Assembly: GCA_905235225.1 (NCBI GenBank) | Contig: CAJOKE010000023.1 | Location: 1-61,295, forward strand | Reading direction: 5' to 3' | DNA: 61,295 nt | DNA from: Paludibacteraceae bacterium | GTDB taxonomy: Bacteria; Bacteroidota; Bacteroidia; Bacteroidales; Paludibacteraceae | Shown here: positions 16,930-26,070 of the stretch, in pieces | Numbering within the stretch: the stretch's first letter is position 1 | Layout: each line of letters begins with the position of its first letter | Made by a program: the position numbers and the translations under genes | The notes under the pieces: generated by a model | The model's input: the letters and a program-made list of their open reading frames with translations, nothing else | What the model was told of the DNA's origin: nothing | The model's database searches: none

Positions 16930-17759
16930 TAAATCTCTACCAATTTGTTTACTATCGCGTATATTGTCAAACCCGCAGTGGAATGTATATTCAGCTTCTT
17001 GACAATATTTTTTCGGTGTGAGATAACCGTATGGGTGGATATATTCAGTTTGTCGGCTATCTCCTTGTTACTCAATCCGTTCACGACTTCTATCAGCACA
17101 TCTTTCTCACGGTCGGAAAGCTTTTCTTCCTCTTCGGCTGTATCTTCCTCTGACTGGTGCTGTTCCAAATCCTTTTTCAAGGCTGGCAGCAGTATATCAT
17201 CCTCTATCGAACAATGCAGTGCCAATTCTTTTTCTATTGCGCATATGTCTTGTAATGCCGAGTATAAAAGACTATTCATCTCATCAGACGGATAATATTT
17301 GATAATCAGCGTCTTCAACTCGCGCATCTTGGCGGCTAATTGCTGATCGTCTTCCGAGTGCGAGGAAAACTTATTGGCGTTCTCATGCGCAATGTGGTTC
17401 TTCACTTCTTCCACATATTCGTCATATAGTTGGATAATCAGCAATGGGATATTGCTTCCTGTCTTGACGGCACTGATTGCCGTAATTAGTTCCTGACGGA
17501 TGCGCGGAAGCAGATAGTCTAAGAAATATGTGTGTGCATTATTCAAATATACCATCAGCGTCGGAATATCCACTTTCTGCCCTGCTTCGTGATTGATCAC
17601 GCTTAAAAAGGTGGTCGTATCTATCCCGTTTTCTGTACAGACCTCGCTTATCGTCTTGTCTGCAACACCTAATGGTAAACCGAAACGGCTGATAATCTGC
17701 AGTGCCTCATCCGCACTCGACATCAGGACGCTCATCTTGTCACTTGCTTTATATACCAT
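16929..17759 (-). CDS. Hemerythrin-like domain fused to LuxR-type HTH regulator
   Basis: A 276-residue regulator in three parts. Residues about 15-55 resemble the DUF542/ScdA N-terminal domain (LPLGVADKTISEVC). Residues about 70-190 form a helical bundle with spaced histidines and acids (LNNAHTYFLDYLLPRI, HIAHENANKF, LHCSIEDDILLPAL), the layout of a hemerythrin-type di-iron site. Residues about 210-272 are a LuxR helix-turn-helix (LSDREKDVLIEV, NISTHTVISHRKNIVKKL). Di-iron hemerythrins bind O2 or react with NO, so oxygen- or NO-responsive control is likely but not proven. It heads the operon running to hemW; target genes are not visible. Promoter at 17779-17810. Confidence 0.8.
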   Translation of the reverse strand: MVYKASDKMSVLMSSADEALQIISRFGLPLGVADKTISEVCTENGIDTTTFLSVINHEAGQKVDIPTLMVYLNNAHTYFLDYLLPRIRQELITAISAVKTGSNIPLLIIQLYDEYVEEVKNHIAHENANKFSSHSEDDQQLAAKMRELKTLIIKYYPSDEMNSLLYSALQDICAIEKELALHCSIEDDILLPALKKDLEQHQSEEDTAEEEEKLSDREKDVLIEVVNGLSNKEIADKLNISTHTVISHRKNIVKKLNIHSTAGLTIYAIVNKLVEI

Positions 17760-17778
17760 TTCCTCTTGTTTGAACCTG

Positions 17779-17810
17779 CAAAATTAGCATAAAATTCTGA
17801 CATATGCAAA
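17779..17810 (-). promoter_or_regulatory. Promoter of the LuxR-tilS-...-hemW operon
   Basis: On the minus strand TTTG (complement of 17807-17810), 20 bases, then TAATTTTG (complement of 17779-17786). It lies about 20 bases before the start at 17759 and is the only clear promoter for the eight genes down to 9595. Confidence 0.7.
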
Positions 17811-17829
17811 TAATTCTTTATTTTGCATA

Positions 17830-19236
17830 TCATTTCTGCTTGGATGCTTCTACGGCTGCTTTTATTTTCTTTACAATTTCTGTGTTGTCATACCATCCTG
17901 TGAACGTCTCTGCACCCGTGCCGATGGCAAATACAGGAACATTCGCTGCTGTGTGGGAATAACTCGTCCATCCCAATTTGGCTTTCTTGTTCAATAGCCC
18001 GACAGCATAACCGCCCAATTCCGAAATGTCATTATACAGCGTCTTTTCGGTTTTCCCCTTTCCTTTTTTCAACTGCTTGAATGCTTCTTGCAGTTTGGCA
18101 TTTTCTTTCTCTGTTACTTCCACTGTTTCATATAGACCCAACTCGCTCTGTAACAATGATTTAACCTGCTCCCACTTCATCTTTTTACCATATGCCGAAT
18201 GCAGTTCTTTTATTCCTTCGTTGATTTCATAGGACGAACTCTTTTGGTTTTGCAGTAATTGCAGGTTCAGTACATATTTGCTGTTTCCCAATGCCATTCC
18301 GCCTGTTTCATGGTCGGCGGTCACGACGATTAGTGTCTCGTCTGGATGGGCTGCATAAAACTGATAAACAACCTCGATCGCTTCGTCAAAATCTATCGTT
18401 TCTTGGATATTCGTTGCGCCGTCGCGGCTGTGACCTGAATAATCGATTTTTCCGCCTTCTATCATCATAAAGAATCGCCCTTTCGGTGCAAGATACGATA
18501 TAGCGGTTTCTGTTATTTCCGATAACTTCAAATCACCCGTATGGCGGTCTATCGCATATGGAAGGCAATCGCTGTTCTTTGTGCGGTCTATTCCGTCTGT
18601 TGCTTGTATCATAATCAGTTTCTCGGATTGCAACTTGCTTTGCGCATCGGCATAACCATGTGCTATTACATACCCGTTCTGTTCGCATAAATCGTATAAA
18701 TTGACATCACCGCTGTCCTTGGGATTTACCGGTTGGTGAAATCCTGCACCGCCGAAGAAATCGTACCCTGTTGCTGCTAATTGCGTCCCCACTTCGTAGT
18801 ATTTGCTGCGATTATCGACATGGGCATAGAATGCCCCGGGGGTTGCGTGGTCTATCGCTACAGAGGTCATGATTCCGACCGGCCAACCTGCATGATGGTA
18901 TTGTTCCGCAATAGATATAACGGCTGCGCTGTCTTTATCTACTCCGAGGCAGCCGTTGTTCGTCTTAACGCCGCATGCCAATGCCGTTCCCGCCGCTGAC
19001 GAATCCGTAATCCCGTTGGAAGCAGAGTAGGTGGTCGCAAAACCCGTATAGGGGAATGAACTCATTCGAAGCGGTACACGTCCTATTCGTCCTTCCATTT
19101 CGGCGCGGTACATCTCTGCCGCAAGAACTTGATTTGGACCCATTCCATCGCCTATCATGTAAAACACATACTTGATTTCTCCGAAACAAACGGAGGCACA
19201 TAACAATAATAATACAATTGCTGAATTTCGTTTCAT
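17830..19236 (-). CDS. phoA: Alkaline phosphatase
   Basis: A 468-residue secreted metallophosphatase with a signal peptide (MKRNSAIVLLLLCASVCFG). Metal site IGDGMG near 30, phosphoserine nucleophile in TDSSAAGTALACG, and later metal ligands in EGGKIDYSGHSRD and TADHETGGMALG. It releases phosphate from phosphomonoesters in the periplasm. A C-terminal SHTAANVPVFAIGTGAE holds the last ligand histidine. It lies 7 bases after the thioesterase gene on the same strand. No Pho-box was recognised. Confidence 0.93.
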   Translation of the reverse strand: MKRNSAIVLLLLCASVCFGEIKYVFYMIGDGMGPNQVLAAEMYRAEMEGRIGRVPLRMSSFPYTGFATTYSASNGITDSSAAGTALACGVKTNNGCLGVDKDSAAVISIAEQYHHAGWPVGIMTSVAIDHATPGAFYAHVDNRSKYYEVGTQLAATGYDFFGGAGFHQPVNPKDSGDVNLYDLCEQNGYVIAHGYADAQSKLQSEKLIMIQATDGIDRTKNSDCLPYAIDRHTGDLKLSEITETAISYLAPKGRFFMMIEGGKIDYSGHSRDGATNIQETIDFDEAIEVVYQFYAAHPDETLIVVTADHETGGMALGNSKYVLNLQLLQNQKSSSYEINEGIKELHSAYGKKMKWEQVKSLLQSELGLYETVEVTEKENAKLQEAFKQLKKGKGKTEKTLYNDISELGGYAVGLLNKKAKLGWTSYSHTAANVPVFAIGTGAETFTGWYDNTEIVKKIKAAVEASKQK

Positions 19237-19243
19237 ATAATCT

Positions 19244-19639
19244 TCAATTTGTTGTTATCAACTTGTAAAAATCCGGAAAACGTTTCTCTAATGCCACCGG
19301 ACGGCCGTTTTCAAGGAAACAGTGCTTGCTCTTGGCGGTACATACTACCGTTTCACCCACACGCATCGTGTAGTTGAAAGCTATCTTCAAGGCACTCATT
19401 TCGCCGATTTCAACGCTTATCGCAATCTTGTCCTTGAAGGTCGTCGGGTGCTTGTACGCCAACTCGATTTCCATCACCGGGGACACTACGCCCTCTGCCT
19501 CCATACGCTCGAACCCGTAGCCTAATTGATCCATCCAGTCTATTCGCGCTTCTTCCATGAAACGGACATAATTGGAGTGATGGGTTATACCCATTCGGTC
19601 ACACTCGTAGTATTTTACTACATGTATATAAGGTGTCAT
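19244..19639 (-). CDS. Hotdog-fold acyl-CoA thioesterase (YbgC/FadM-like)
   Basis: A 131-residue 4HBT thioesterase starting MTPYIHVVKYYECDRMG. The conserved D in YYECDRMGITHHSNYVRFME is the usual catalytic region. A longer frame runs upstream to 19690, but a promoter -7 box (19660-19667) lies inside it, so the ATG at 19639 is the real start. It hydrolyses acyl-CoA or acyl-ACP thioesters; the substrate is unknown. Divergent from the acyl-CoA synthetase at 19777, which suggests a shared role in fatty acid recycling. Confidence 0.88.
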   Translation of the reverse strand: MTPYIHVVKYYECDRMGITHHSNYVRFMEEARIDWMDQLGYGFERMEAEGVVSPVMEIELAYKHPTTFKDKIAISVEIGEMSALKIAFNYTMRVGETVVCTAKSKHCFLENGRPVALEKRFPDFYKLITTN

Positions 19640-19659
19640 ATGATTGTAAAAATTTGCTG

Positions 19660-19691
19660 CAAAGGTACTGCTTTTTTTGCATTTCTGCAAC
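19660..19691 (-). promoter_or_regulatory. Promoter of thioesterase-phoA
   Basis: Minus strand: GTTG (complement of 19688-19691), 20 bases, TACCTTTG (complement of 19660-19667), followed by a leader of about 13 bases to the ATG at 19639. It decides the start codon. Confidence 0.65.
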
Positions 19692-19718
19692 TTACATTTA
19701 CAAAAAAATAGTATTACG

Positions 19719-19746
19719 CTTGCATATTCAAATAGTTGTAATTTTG
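19719..19746 (+). promoter_or_regulatory. Probable promoter of the acyl-CoA synthetase
   Basis: TAATTTTG at 19739-19746 is a good -7 box. The best -33 candidate, CTTG at 19719-19722, is only 16 bases upstream, so the upstream element is weak. It is back to back with the thioesterase promoter. Confidence 0.45.
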
Positions 19747-19776
19747 CACCGAAATTTATTAAAGGAATTATAAATC

Positions 19777-21336
19777 ATGGCAAAGCATTATTTAGAGGTT
19801 CTTACTGAAACCGTTCGAAAAAATTGGGATGAGATTGCATTGGCTGATTACAGAACGCTTAACCGCTACACATATGGTGATATGGCGGATTGCATCGCTA
19901 CTTTGGCGGAAATCTATAATAGACTTAATCTGGACAAAGGGGTTCATATTGCCATTTGCGGCAATAACTGTGCCAACTGGGCGATTGCCTATCTTGCCAC
20001 TGCTGTGTGGGGTGGGGTTAATGTCTGCGTTATGCCGGATTTTGCGGCGGAAGATATTGCCAGAATCATCAATCATAGTGACGCGCAGGTTCTTATCGCT
20101 TCTGAACAGGTTCGCAAAAAAATGGATGGACTCGAACTCCCGAAAATCAAACACCACATCGCTATGGAGTCGCTTGAGCCTATTAACGAGCAGATTGATA
20201 TTCCTGAAATCCACCTCAATCCGGACGAAGTGAATTATGGCGGTCGTGACTTGGATGAAGTTGTCATGTTGTGCTATACTTCCGGTTCCACCGGCACTCC
20301 AAAGGGCGTTATGCTCTCCTTCCGTAGCCTGAGTAACAATGTCCGGAACGCTATTGAGAATCTACCCGAGCATGACGGACAGAATGTCCTTTCTATGCTC
20401 CCGCTCGCCCATATGTACGGCTTGGTGTGTGAACTGCTTGCGCAGATTCCTGCCGGATGTCATATCTGGTTCTTAGGCTCAACACCGACTCCCGCAACCC
20501 TTTCTAAAGCTCTGCTCGAGATCCGTCCTTACACCATCGTTACCATTCCTTTGGTGGTCGAGAAAATTGTCAAAAAGAACATCTTCCCCGTTATTCAGAA
20601 GAAAAACATCAAGACGTGGTGGAACATGCCGGTTATCGGTAAAATGCTCAAGAGAATGGTCTGCAAGCGTATGCTGCTTTCAATGGGCGGTAATATCAGA
20701 CAATTCCATGTCGGTGGTGCCGCTTTGAACGAAGAGGTCGAAAAGGTACTCATGGACATTCGCTTCCCGCTTACTGTCGGTTACGGATTGACGGAAACAG
20801 GACCACTCGTTTCCGGAAACCTCTGGCAGAATTTCAAAGCACGTTCCGGCGGAAAACTCGTCAGCGGTATGGAAGCTAAAATCGTGGACGAAGAGATTTG
20901 GGTACGAGGCGAAAATGTCATGCTCGGATACTATAATGAACCTGAATTAACCCGACAAGTACTCACTGAAGATGGATGGTTCAGAACCGGCGATGTCGGT
21001 GAAATCGCTGAAGATGGCACTATTTACGTGCAGGGACACAAGTCTAACCTCATCGTACAGGCGGACGGTAACAAAGTCTATCCCGAGAACATTGAGGCTA
21101 TCCTGAACGAAATTGACGGAGTGGACGAATCTTTGGTTACCGTTTGGAACAATCAGCTTGTCGCTCTGGTGGTCACTCAACTCGAACTGAATGTTAACAA
21201 TATTAGGGAGAAAATCAATGCCGCTCTTCCCGCATACAGCCGTATCACGAAAATTGAGACACGTACTGACCCATTCGAGCGAACACCCAAGCATAGTATC
21301 AAACGCTATCTCTATCGGGACAAGTCCGAAAAATAA
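19777..21336 (+). CDS. AMP-forming acyl-CoA synthetase (long-chain fatty acid ligase)
   Basis: A 519-residue adenylate-forming enzyme. The P-loop motif is YTSGSTGTPKGVM (about 167-179); VGYGLTETGP and WFRTGDVGEI are the A5 and A7 motifs, and the catalytic lysine lies in RTPKHSIKRYLY near the C-terminus. The family activates fatty acids to CoA or, in some Bacteroidales, to ACP thioesters. Predicted cytoplasmic, perhaps membrane-attached. It sits alone on the plus strand, divergent from a thioesterase. Given the possible sulfonolipid operon, it could supply acyl groups, but nothing in the sequence ties the two. Confidence 0.88.
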   Translation: MAKHYLEVLTETVRKNWDEIALADYRTLNRYTYGDMADCIATLAEIYNRLNLDKGVHIAICGNNCANWAIAYLATAVWGGVNVCVMPDFAAEDIARIINHSDAQVLIASEQVRKKMDGLELPKIKHHIAMESLEPINEQIDIPEIHLNPDEVNYGGRDLDEVVMLCYTSGSTGTPKGVMLSFRSLSNNVRNAIENLPEHDGQNVLSMLPLAHMYGLVCELLAQIPAGCHIWFLGSTPTPATLSKALLEIRPYTIVTIPLVVEKIVKKNIFPVIQKKNIKTWWNMPVIGKMLKRMVCKRMLLSMGGNIRQFHVGGAALNEEVEKVLMDIRFPLTVGYGLTETGPLVSGNLWQNFKARSGGKLVSGMEAKIVDEEIWVRGENVMLGYYNEPELTRQVLTEDGWFRTGDVGEIAEDGTIYVQGHKSNLIVQADGNKVYPENIEAILNEIDGVDESLVTVWNNQLVALVVTQLELNVNNIREKINAALPAYSRITKIETRTDPFERTPKHSIKRYLYRDKSEK

Positions 21337-21385
21337 TCTTCCTACACCGCTTTTCCCGAGCCACAACCATACTTCCAATGCCCAA

Positions 21386-21529
21386 TGCAAAGAGGAACTG
21401 GCTGATCCTGAACGTCTTGCTTATTGGAAGCAGCGTTTTGAGAAACAACTGACTAATCCGCCGGTTGGAGAGAAACGATATGTTAAGTTCCAGTGCTACG
21501 TACTTGCCCAGATCCGCAAATCCAAATAA
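21386..21529 (+). pseudogene. C-terminal remnant of the small repeated protein family (copies at 42.2 and 60.5 kb)
   Basis: An open stretch encoding 47 residues (CKEELADPERLAYWK...) that aligns without gaps, apart from one or two loop residues, to the C-terminal third of the proteins at 60533-60913 and 42169-42582: PER.AYW..FE.Q, then P..G.KRYV...YV...I. There is no in-frame ATG between the synthetase stop at 21336 and this segment, and the N-terminal half with its ELHG motif is missing. It looks like a gene truncated by recombination next to the synthetase. Confidence 0.7.
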
Positions 21530-21570
21530 CATTTCAATAACGCACGATTAGCATTTCCATAAAACATAAA

Positions 21571-21594
21571 GAACGCGCACACACGTGCGCGTTC
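21571..21594. terminator. Bidirectional terminator hairpin
   Basis: GAACGCGCAC at 21571-21580 and its perfect complement GTGCGCGTTC at 21585-21594 with a 4-base loop. It lies between the plus-strand synthetase/remnant and the stop of minus-strand nqrF at 21619, and can serve both. U-runs are short. Confidence 0.7.
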
Positions 21595-21618
21595 CTTATT
21601 ATCTTTTCCTATAACTTA

Positions 21619-22899
21619 TCATCCGAAGTTATCGAAACGGATGTCTGCGTCATCAACGCCCAGCGAGTGGAGCAAGTCGAGGACGGTCTTTGCCATCATA
21701 GGAGGACCGCAGAGGTAGTATTCGATGTCTTCGGGAGCGTCATGCTGCTTGAGATAGGTGTCGCCCATCACTGGCGCAATGAAGCCCGGAGTGTACTTGA
21801 TTCCTAATTGATCCGCTTTTGGATCAGGACGGTCCAAAGCCAAGTGGAAATGGAAGTTCGGGAACTCCTTCTCCAAGGCAAGGAAATCATCAAGGAAGAA
21901 TACCTCATCGATGGCACGTGCGCCGTAGAAGTAATGCATTTCACGGTCACGGCAATTGCGGGTCTTGAGCATGTGCATAATTTGCGCACGCAACGGAGCC
22001 ATACCGGCACCGCCACCAACCCAGATCATCTCTTTCTTGCTGTCATATACAGGGTGGAATTCACCATAAGGACCACTCATCGTAACCTTGTCACCCGGCT
22101 TGAGTGAGAAGATGTACGTTGACGCTATACCACAAGGAACATCCATAAACTCGGGACCGTTCGGACATTGGTCTTTTGGTTTGAAAGGCGGAGTCGCGAT
22201 ACGGACGGTCAGAGTAATAATGTCACCCTCGTCGGGATAGTTCGCCATTGAATATGCACGGATGGACGCTTCGGTATTCTTCTGCTTCAGTTTGAAGAGC
22301 CCGAACTTCTGCCAAGCCGGCAGATACAAATCACCAATCAGCGATTTATCCATGTCACGATCGTAATCAATGTCATATTCAGGAATACGAATCTGTGCGT
22401 ACGAACCCGGCTCAAAGTCCATATGCTCTCCGGGAGGCAGAGCAACTTTGAACTCCTTGATAAAGGTGGCAACGTTCTTGTTTGAAATAACGGTGCATTC
22501 CCATTCCTTAACGCCAAGAATGGACTCATCCATCTTGATGGACAAATCGTTCTTTACTTTCACTTGGCATCCCAGACGCCAACCGTCTTTTTGTTGCTTA
22601 CGGTTGAAATGTACTTTCTCGGTCGGCAGAATCTCACCGCCACCTTCAAGAACCTGGCATTTGCATTGTCCGCAACTACCTTTACCGCCGCATGCGGAAG
22701 GCAGATGCACACCCGCATTGTTCAGTGAAGCGAGTAGGGTGCCACCGGCGGGTAAATTGTATTCTTTGTCACCGTTGATGGTCACTTTTACATCACCTGA
22801 AGCAACCAAATAGCGTTTTGCAACAAGCAAAATAACGACAAGCAGGAGTATTACGACCAGGAATACTGCAACTGCGTATAAAATAGCTGTTATATTCAT
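21619..22899 (-). CDS. nqrF: Na+-NQR subunit F
   Basis: A 426-residue NADH-oxidising subunit. An N-terminal membrane helix (about 5-27) is followed by a [2Fe-2S] ferredoxin domain (CGGKGSCGQCKC), an FAD domain (RAYSMANYP) and an NADH domain (GGGAGMAPLRAQI, then YLCGPPMM). It takes electrons from NADH and passes them through FAD and the iron-sulfur centre to the rest of the pump. Last gene of nqrABCDEF, 12 bases after nqrE. Confidence 0.96.
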   Translation of the reverse strand: MNITAILYAVAVFLVVILLLVVILLVAKRYLVASGDVKVTINGDKEYNLPAGGTLLASLNNAGVHLPSACGGKGSCGQCKCQVLEGGGEILPTEKVHFNRKQQKDGWRLGCQVKVKNDLSIKMDESILGVKEWECTVISNKNVATFIKEFKVALPPGEHMDFEPGSYAQIRIPEYDIDYDRDMDKSLIGDLYLPAWQKFGLFKLKQKNTEASIRAYSMANYPDEGDIITLTVRIATPPFKPKDQCPNGPEFMDVPCGIASTYIFSLKPGDKVTMSGPYGEFHPVYDSKKEMIWVGGGAGMAPLRAQIMHMLKTRNCRDREMHYFYGARAIDEVFFLDDFLALEKEFPNFHFHLALDRPDPKADQLGIKYTPGFIAPVMGDTYLKQHDAPEDIEYYLCGPPMMAKTVLDLLHSLGVDDADIRFDNFG

Positions 22900-22911
22900 T
22901 GTCTTTCCTCC

Positions 22912-23520
22912 TTAAATATTAAGTCCAGAGAAGCACATGAAGGCAAGAGCCATCAAACCTACAGTAATAAAGGTAATACCTATTCCCTGCAGGGGCTTCG
23001 GAACATCGTTATACTCCATTTTTTCACGAATACCTGCCAAGGCAACAATTGCCAGTAGCCAACCTATACCGGAACCCAATGCGTATGCAAAGGCATCACC
23101 GATATTGGCAATCGCTTTGACATTTTCGGGATCAAGTTGTACGCGCTGTTGCATGAACAGACTTGCACCCATGATAGCGCAGTTTACTGCAATCAGGGGC
23201 AGGAATATACCTAATGCGTTATATAAAGACGGGCTGAATTTCTCTACTACCATCTCCACTATTTGCACAATGGCGGCGATTACTGCGATAAATAGAATGA
23301 AACTCAGATAGCCTAAATTTAGCGGACTAAGTACATACACTTGCAGCAGGTAGTTAACAGGCAGCGTAACCAAAAGTACGAATGTCACGGCTACACCGAG
23401 ACCAGCCGCCGTCTTTACATCCTTCGATACGGCAAGGTAAGAACACATGCCTAAGAAGAATGCGAAAATCATGTTGTCCGCAAATATCGAGCGAACAAAT
23501 AAACTAAGAGCATGTTCCAT
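22912..23520 (-). CDS. nqrE: Na+-NQR subunit E
   Basis: A 202-residue integral membrane protein with six helices. Typical NqrE segments include [22 protein letters not shown], with a conserved cysteine, and [20 protein letters not shown]. Together with NqrD it binds an intramembrane iron centre and forms the central part of the Na+ pump. Its start overlaps the nqrD stop by one base. Confidence 0.95.
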   Translation of the reverse strand: MEHALSLFVRSIFADNMIFAFFLGMCSYLAVSKDVKTAAGLGVAVTFVLLVTLPVNYLLQVYVLSPLNLGYLSFILFIAVIAAIVQIVEMVVEKFSPSLYNALGIFLPLIAVNCAIMGASLFMQQRVQLDPENVKAIANIGDAFAYALGSGIGWLLAIVALAGIREKMEYNDVPKPLQGIGITFITVGLMALAFMCFSGLNI

Positions 23521-24152
23521 TATTTACCCTCCTTATCATTAAGTGAACGATGAACCCAAATTACACATCCAACAAGGATAAGAGCCATGGCTGGCATCAG
23601 CATCATACCGCAGTTCTCATAAAAACCGCCGTTGGCAACATACCAACTATCCGGAATAACAGTGAAACCGAGCAATTTGCCGCTTCCGAGCAGTTCACGG
23701 AAGAAAGCCACTACTACCAAAATCCATGCGTAACCAAATCCGTTACCAAGTCCATCCATAAATGAATCCAAAGCATTATTGCTCATCGCAAATGCTTCCA
23801 GACGTCCCATTAGAATACAGTTGGTAATAATCAGTCCCAGATACACGCTCAGTTGCATGGCTACATCATATGCAAAGGCTTTAAGCACCTCGCTGACAAT
23901 GGTCACCAATGCCGCTACTACCACTAATTGGATAATAATACGGATGCGGGTGGGAATGGAATTACGAATCAGTGAAACTACCACGTTGGACATTGCAACG
24001 ATGATGGTTACTGATATGCCCATCACTAATGCCGGCTTGAGTTGTACTGTCACTGCCAAAGCGGAACAGATACCCAAAATCTGCACTAATACAGGATTGT
24101 TGATGTTGAGAGGACCAAGAAATGCCTCTTTTGTTTTCTTACTTAGTGTCAT
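23520..24152 (-). CDS. nqrD: Na+-NQR subunit D
   Basis: A 210-residue membrane subunit, homologous to NqrE and RnfE. Characteristic segments are [17 protein letters not shown], with the conserved cysteine, and [15 protein letters not shown]. Six membrane helices. It lies 3 bases after nqrC and overlaps nqrE by one base. Confidence 0.95.
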   Translation of the reverse strand: MTLSKKTKEAFLGPLNINNPVLVQILGICSALAVTVQLKPALVMGISVTIIVAMSNVVVSLIRNSIPTRIRIIIQLVVVAALVTIVSEVLKAFAYDVAMQLSVYLGLIITNCILMGRLEAFAMSNNALDSFMDGLGNGFGYAWILVVVAFFRELLGSGKLLGFTVIPDSWYVANGGFYENCGMMLMPAMALILVGCVIWVHRSLNDKEGK

Positions 24153-24155
24153 AAA

Positions 24156-24833
24156 TTAATCCTCCTTTACTTCTTCCGATTCAACATATTCCTCGTCTGC
24201 AGGTTCTGCTGCAATAACTTGATTAAGGAAGTCAGCATATTCGTTGAGCGAGTTTGCAAGCATATCATTCACACCGGTGGATGTGATGGTGGCACCTGCC
24301 CAAGCATCAACTTGTTCTTGCCCTTCATCTGCCATCTTTCCGGCTTTAAGAACTGCGATTGAACGAAGTACGCCCTCGCCGTCTTTGATATGTTTACCGT
24401 AGAATTGACTGCGGAATTTTTCTGTTACGATTTCACCGCCAAGTCCGGGAGTCTCTGACTCATGACCAAAGTTAATGCCATATACGGTGTTGAGGTCGCT
24501 TTCCAATGCTATATAGCCCCAGATACCGCCCCACAGACCTTGACCTTTCAAAGGAAGAACAGTATAATTGTTACCATCAATGGAGGCGTAAAAGACTTTC
24601 TTGCCGTCCCATTCGTCTTCTTTGACATATTCGCTATAAAGTGCGGCAGGGTCAGCATCGCTGTAATCTACGTTCAATGCTGTCAGAATTTGCTTCTGTT
24701 GATCCAGACGTGCGTTAGCCTCCTGGCGTGATTTCAGCCCTTGGTTAACAACAGCGAGCAACACAGCGACGATAACCACCATCACGGTTGCATAGACAAT
24801 TGTATAAACGTTGCTTTCAGTATTCAGTTTCAT
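24156..24833 (-). CDS. nqrC: Na+-NQR subunit C
   Basis: A 225-residue subunit with one N-terminal membrane helix (about 9-30) and a periplasmic FMN domain. The covalent FMN threonine is in the motif WAGATITSTGV (SGAT-like) in the C-terminal third. The last 20 residues are strongly acidic. It lies between nqrB and nqrD, with gaps of 13 and 3 bases. FMN attachment needs an ApbE transferase, not seen in this window. Confidence 0.95.
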   Translation of the reverse strand: MKLNTESNVYTIVYATVMVVIVAVLLAVVNQGLKSRQEANARLDQQKQILTALNVDYSDADPAALYSEYVKEDEWDGKKVFYASIDGNNYTVLPLKGQGLWGGIWGYIALESDLNTVYGINFGHESETPGLGGEIVTEKFRSQFYGKHIKDGEGVLRSIAVLKAGKMADEGQEQVDAWAGATITSTGVNDMLANSLNEYADFLNQVIAAEPADEEYVESEEVKED

Positions 24834-24846
24834 AATTCACCCTCCA

Positions 24847-26070
24847 TTATTTAGCAAGTTTACCGCTGACGCTGTTTGAGCGTTTTGCGCGTTTGTTGAT
24901 ATTTACTTGTACTACACACCAGTCGATAAGCGGCGCGAAGGTGTTACCAAGCAGGATGGCAAGCATCATTCCTTCCGGATAACCTGCATTGAGAACACGG
25001 ATAAGAATGACCATGAAGCCGATAAGGCAGCCGTAAATCCATTTGCCGCATTCAGTACGAGCGGATGTAACAGGGTCAGTTGCCATAAATACGGCACCAA
25101 ACAGCAGACCGCCGGTCACAAGATGCATATACCATGGATAATTCGCAACAGCAGTATCAGGACCGCATACGTTGAACAACCAAGCTGTAAAGCCGGCTGT
25201 TACAATGATGGACAGCATGGTTTTCCATGAAGCTACACCGGTGCAGATCAACAACAATGCTCCAAGAGCGATTGCCCATACACAAGTCTCACCGACCGAA
25301 CCGGGAATCAAACCATTGAAAGCAGTCCAGAAATCCATTGGCATGAGGTTTGTTTCAGTTGTCGTTGCGATTTGGGTAAGCGGGGTGGCACCGGTAAAAC
25401 CGTCCACAAGAGCATGACCGCCATCCCAGCCCCATGTACTGCCGGTACGGACGAACGGCTCGTCACCGGTCATGTGAGTCGGATAGGCAAAGAACAGGAA
25501 TGCACGTGCAATCAATGCCACATTAAAGATATTGTAGCCCGTTCCGCCGAATACTTCTTTTGCAAAAACGACAGCAAAAGCGGTAGCAATAGCAACCATC
25601 CAAAGCGGTGTGTTAATCGGAACGATTAACGGAATAATGAAACCTGTTACAAGGAATCCTTCTGCCACTTCTTCGTGCTTATATTGTGCTACGCAGAACT
25701 CAATGCCCAAACCGGTGATATAACTTACCAAAATGAGAGGCAGCACTGCAAGGAAGCCGAATCCGAATGCTTTCCACCAAAGTGCGGCGGTCATGGCACC
25801 CTTAACTAATTCGCCTGTTGCCAGCAAATGTTGATACCCCACATTGAACATACCGAACAGCATAGCCGGCACAAGAGCCATCACAACAATGATCATCGTG
25901 CGCTTACTGTCTGAACCGTCGTGAATCTGTGCGCCTAAACGCTTGGCGGTCGTTTGCGGCGTGAAGAGGAACGTATCAAAGGCATCATAGAAACTGCTTA
26001 ACCATGACAGTTTTCCGCCTTCTTCGAAGTTCTTACCGAACTTTTTCCATAACTGATAGAACTTTTCCAT
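24847..26070 (-). CDS. nqrB: Na+-NQR subunit B
   Basis: A 407-residue membrane subunit with about ten helices; it carries covalent FMN on the threonine of FTGATPLTQ and also riboflavin in known enzymes. Other family marks are AFFYPTHMTGDEPFV-type FAYPTHMTGD and MATDPVTSARTECG. It receives electrons from NqrC and takes part in Na+ movement and quinone reduction. It overlaps nqrA by one base. Confidence 0.95.
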   Translation of the reverse strand: MEKFYQLWKKFGKNFEEGGKLSWLSSFYDAFDTFLFTPQTTAKRLGAQIHDGSDSKRTMIIVVMALVPAMLFGMFNVGYQHLLATGELVKGAMTAALWWKAFGFGFLAVLPLILVSYITGLGIEFCVAQYKHEEVAEGFLVTGFIIPLIVPINTPLWMVAIATAFAVVFAKEVFGGTGYNIFNVALIARAFLFFAYPTHMTGDEPFVRTGSTWGWDGGHALVDGFTGATPLTQIATTTETNLMPMDFWTAFNGLIPGSVGETCVWAIALGALLLICTGVASWKTMLSIIVTAGFTAWLFNVCGPDTAVANYPWYMHLVTGGLLFGAVFMATDPVTSARTECGKWIYGCLIGFMVILIRVLNAGYPEGMMLAILLGNTFAPLIDWCVVQVNINKRAKRSNSVSGKLAK

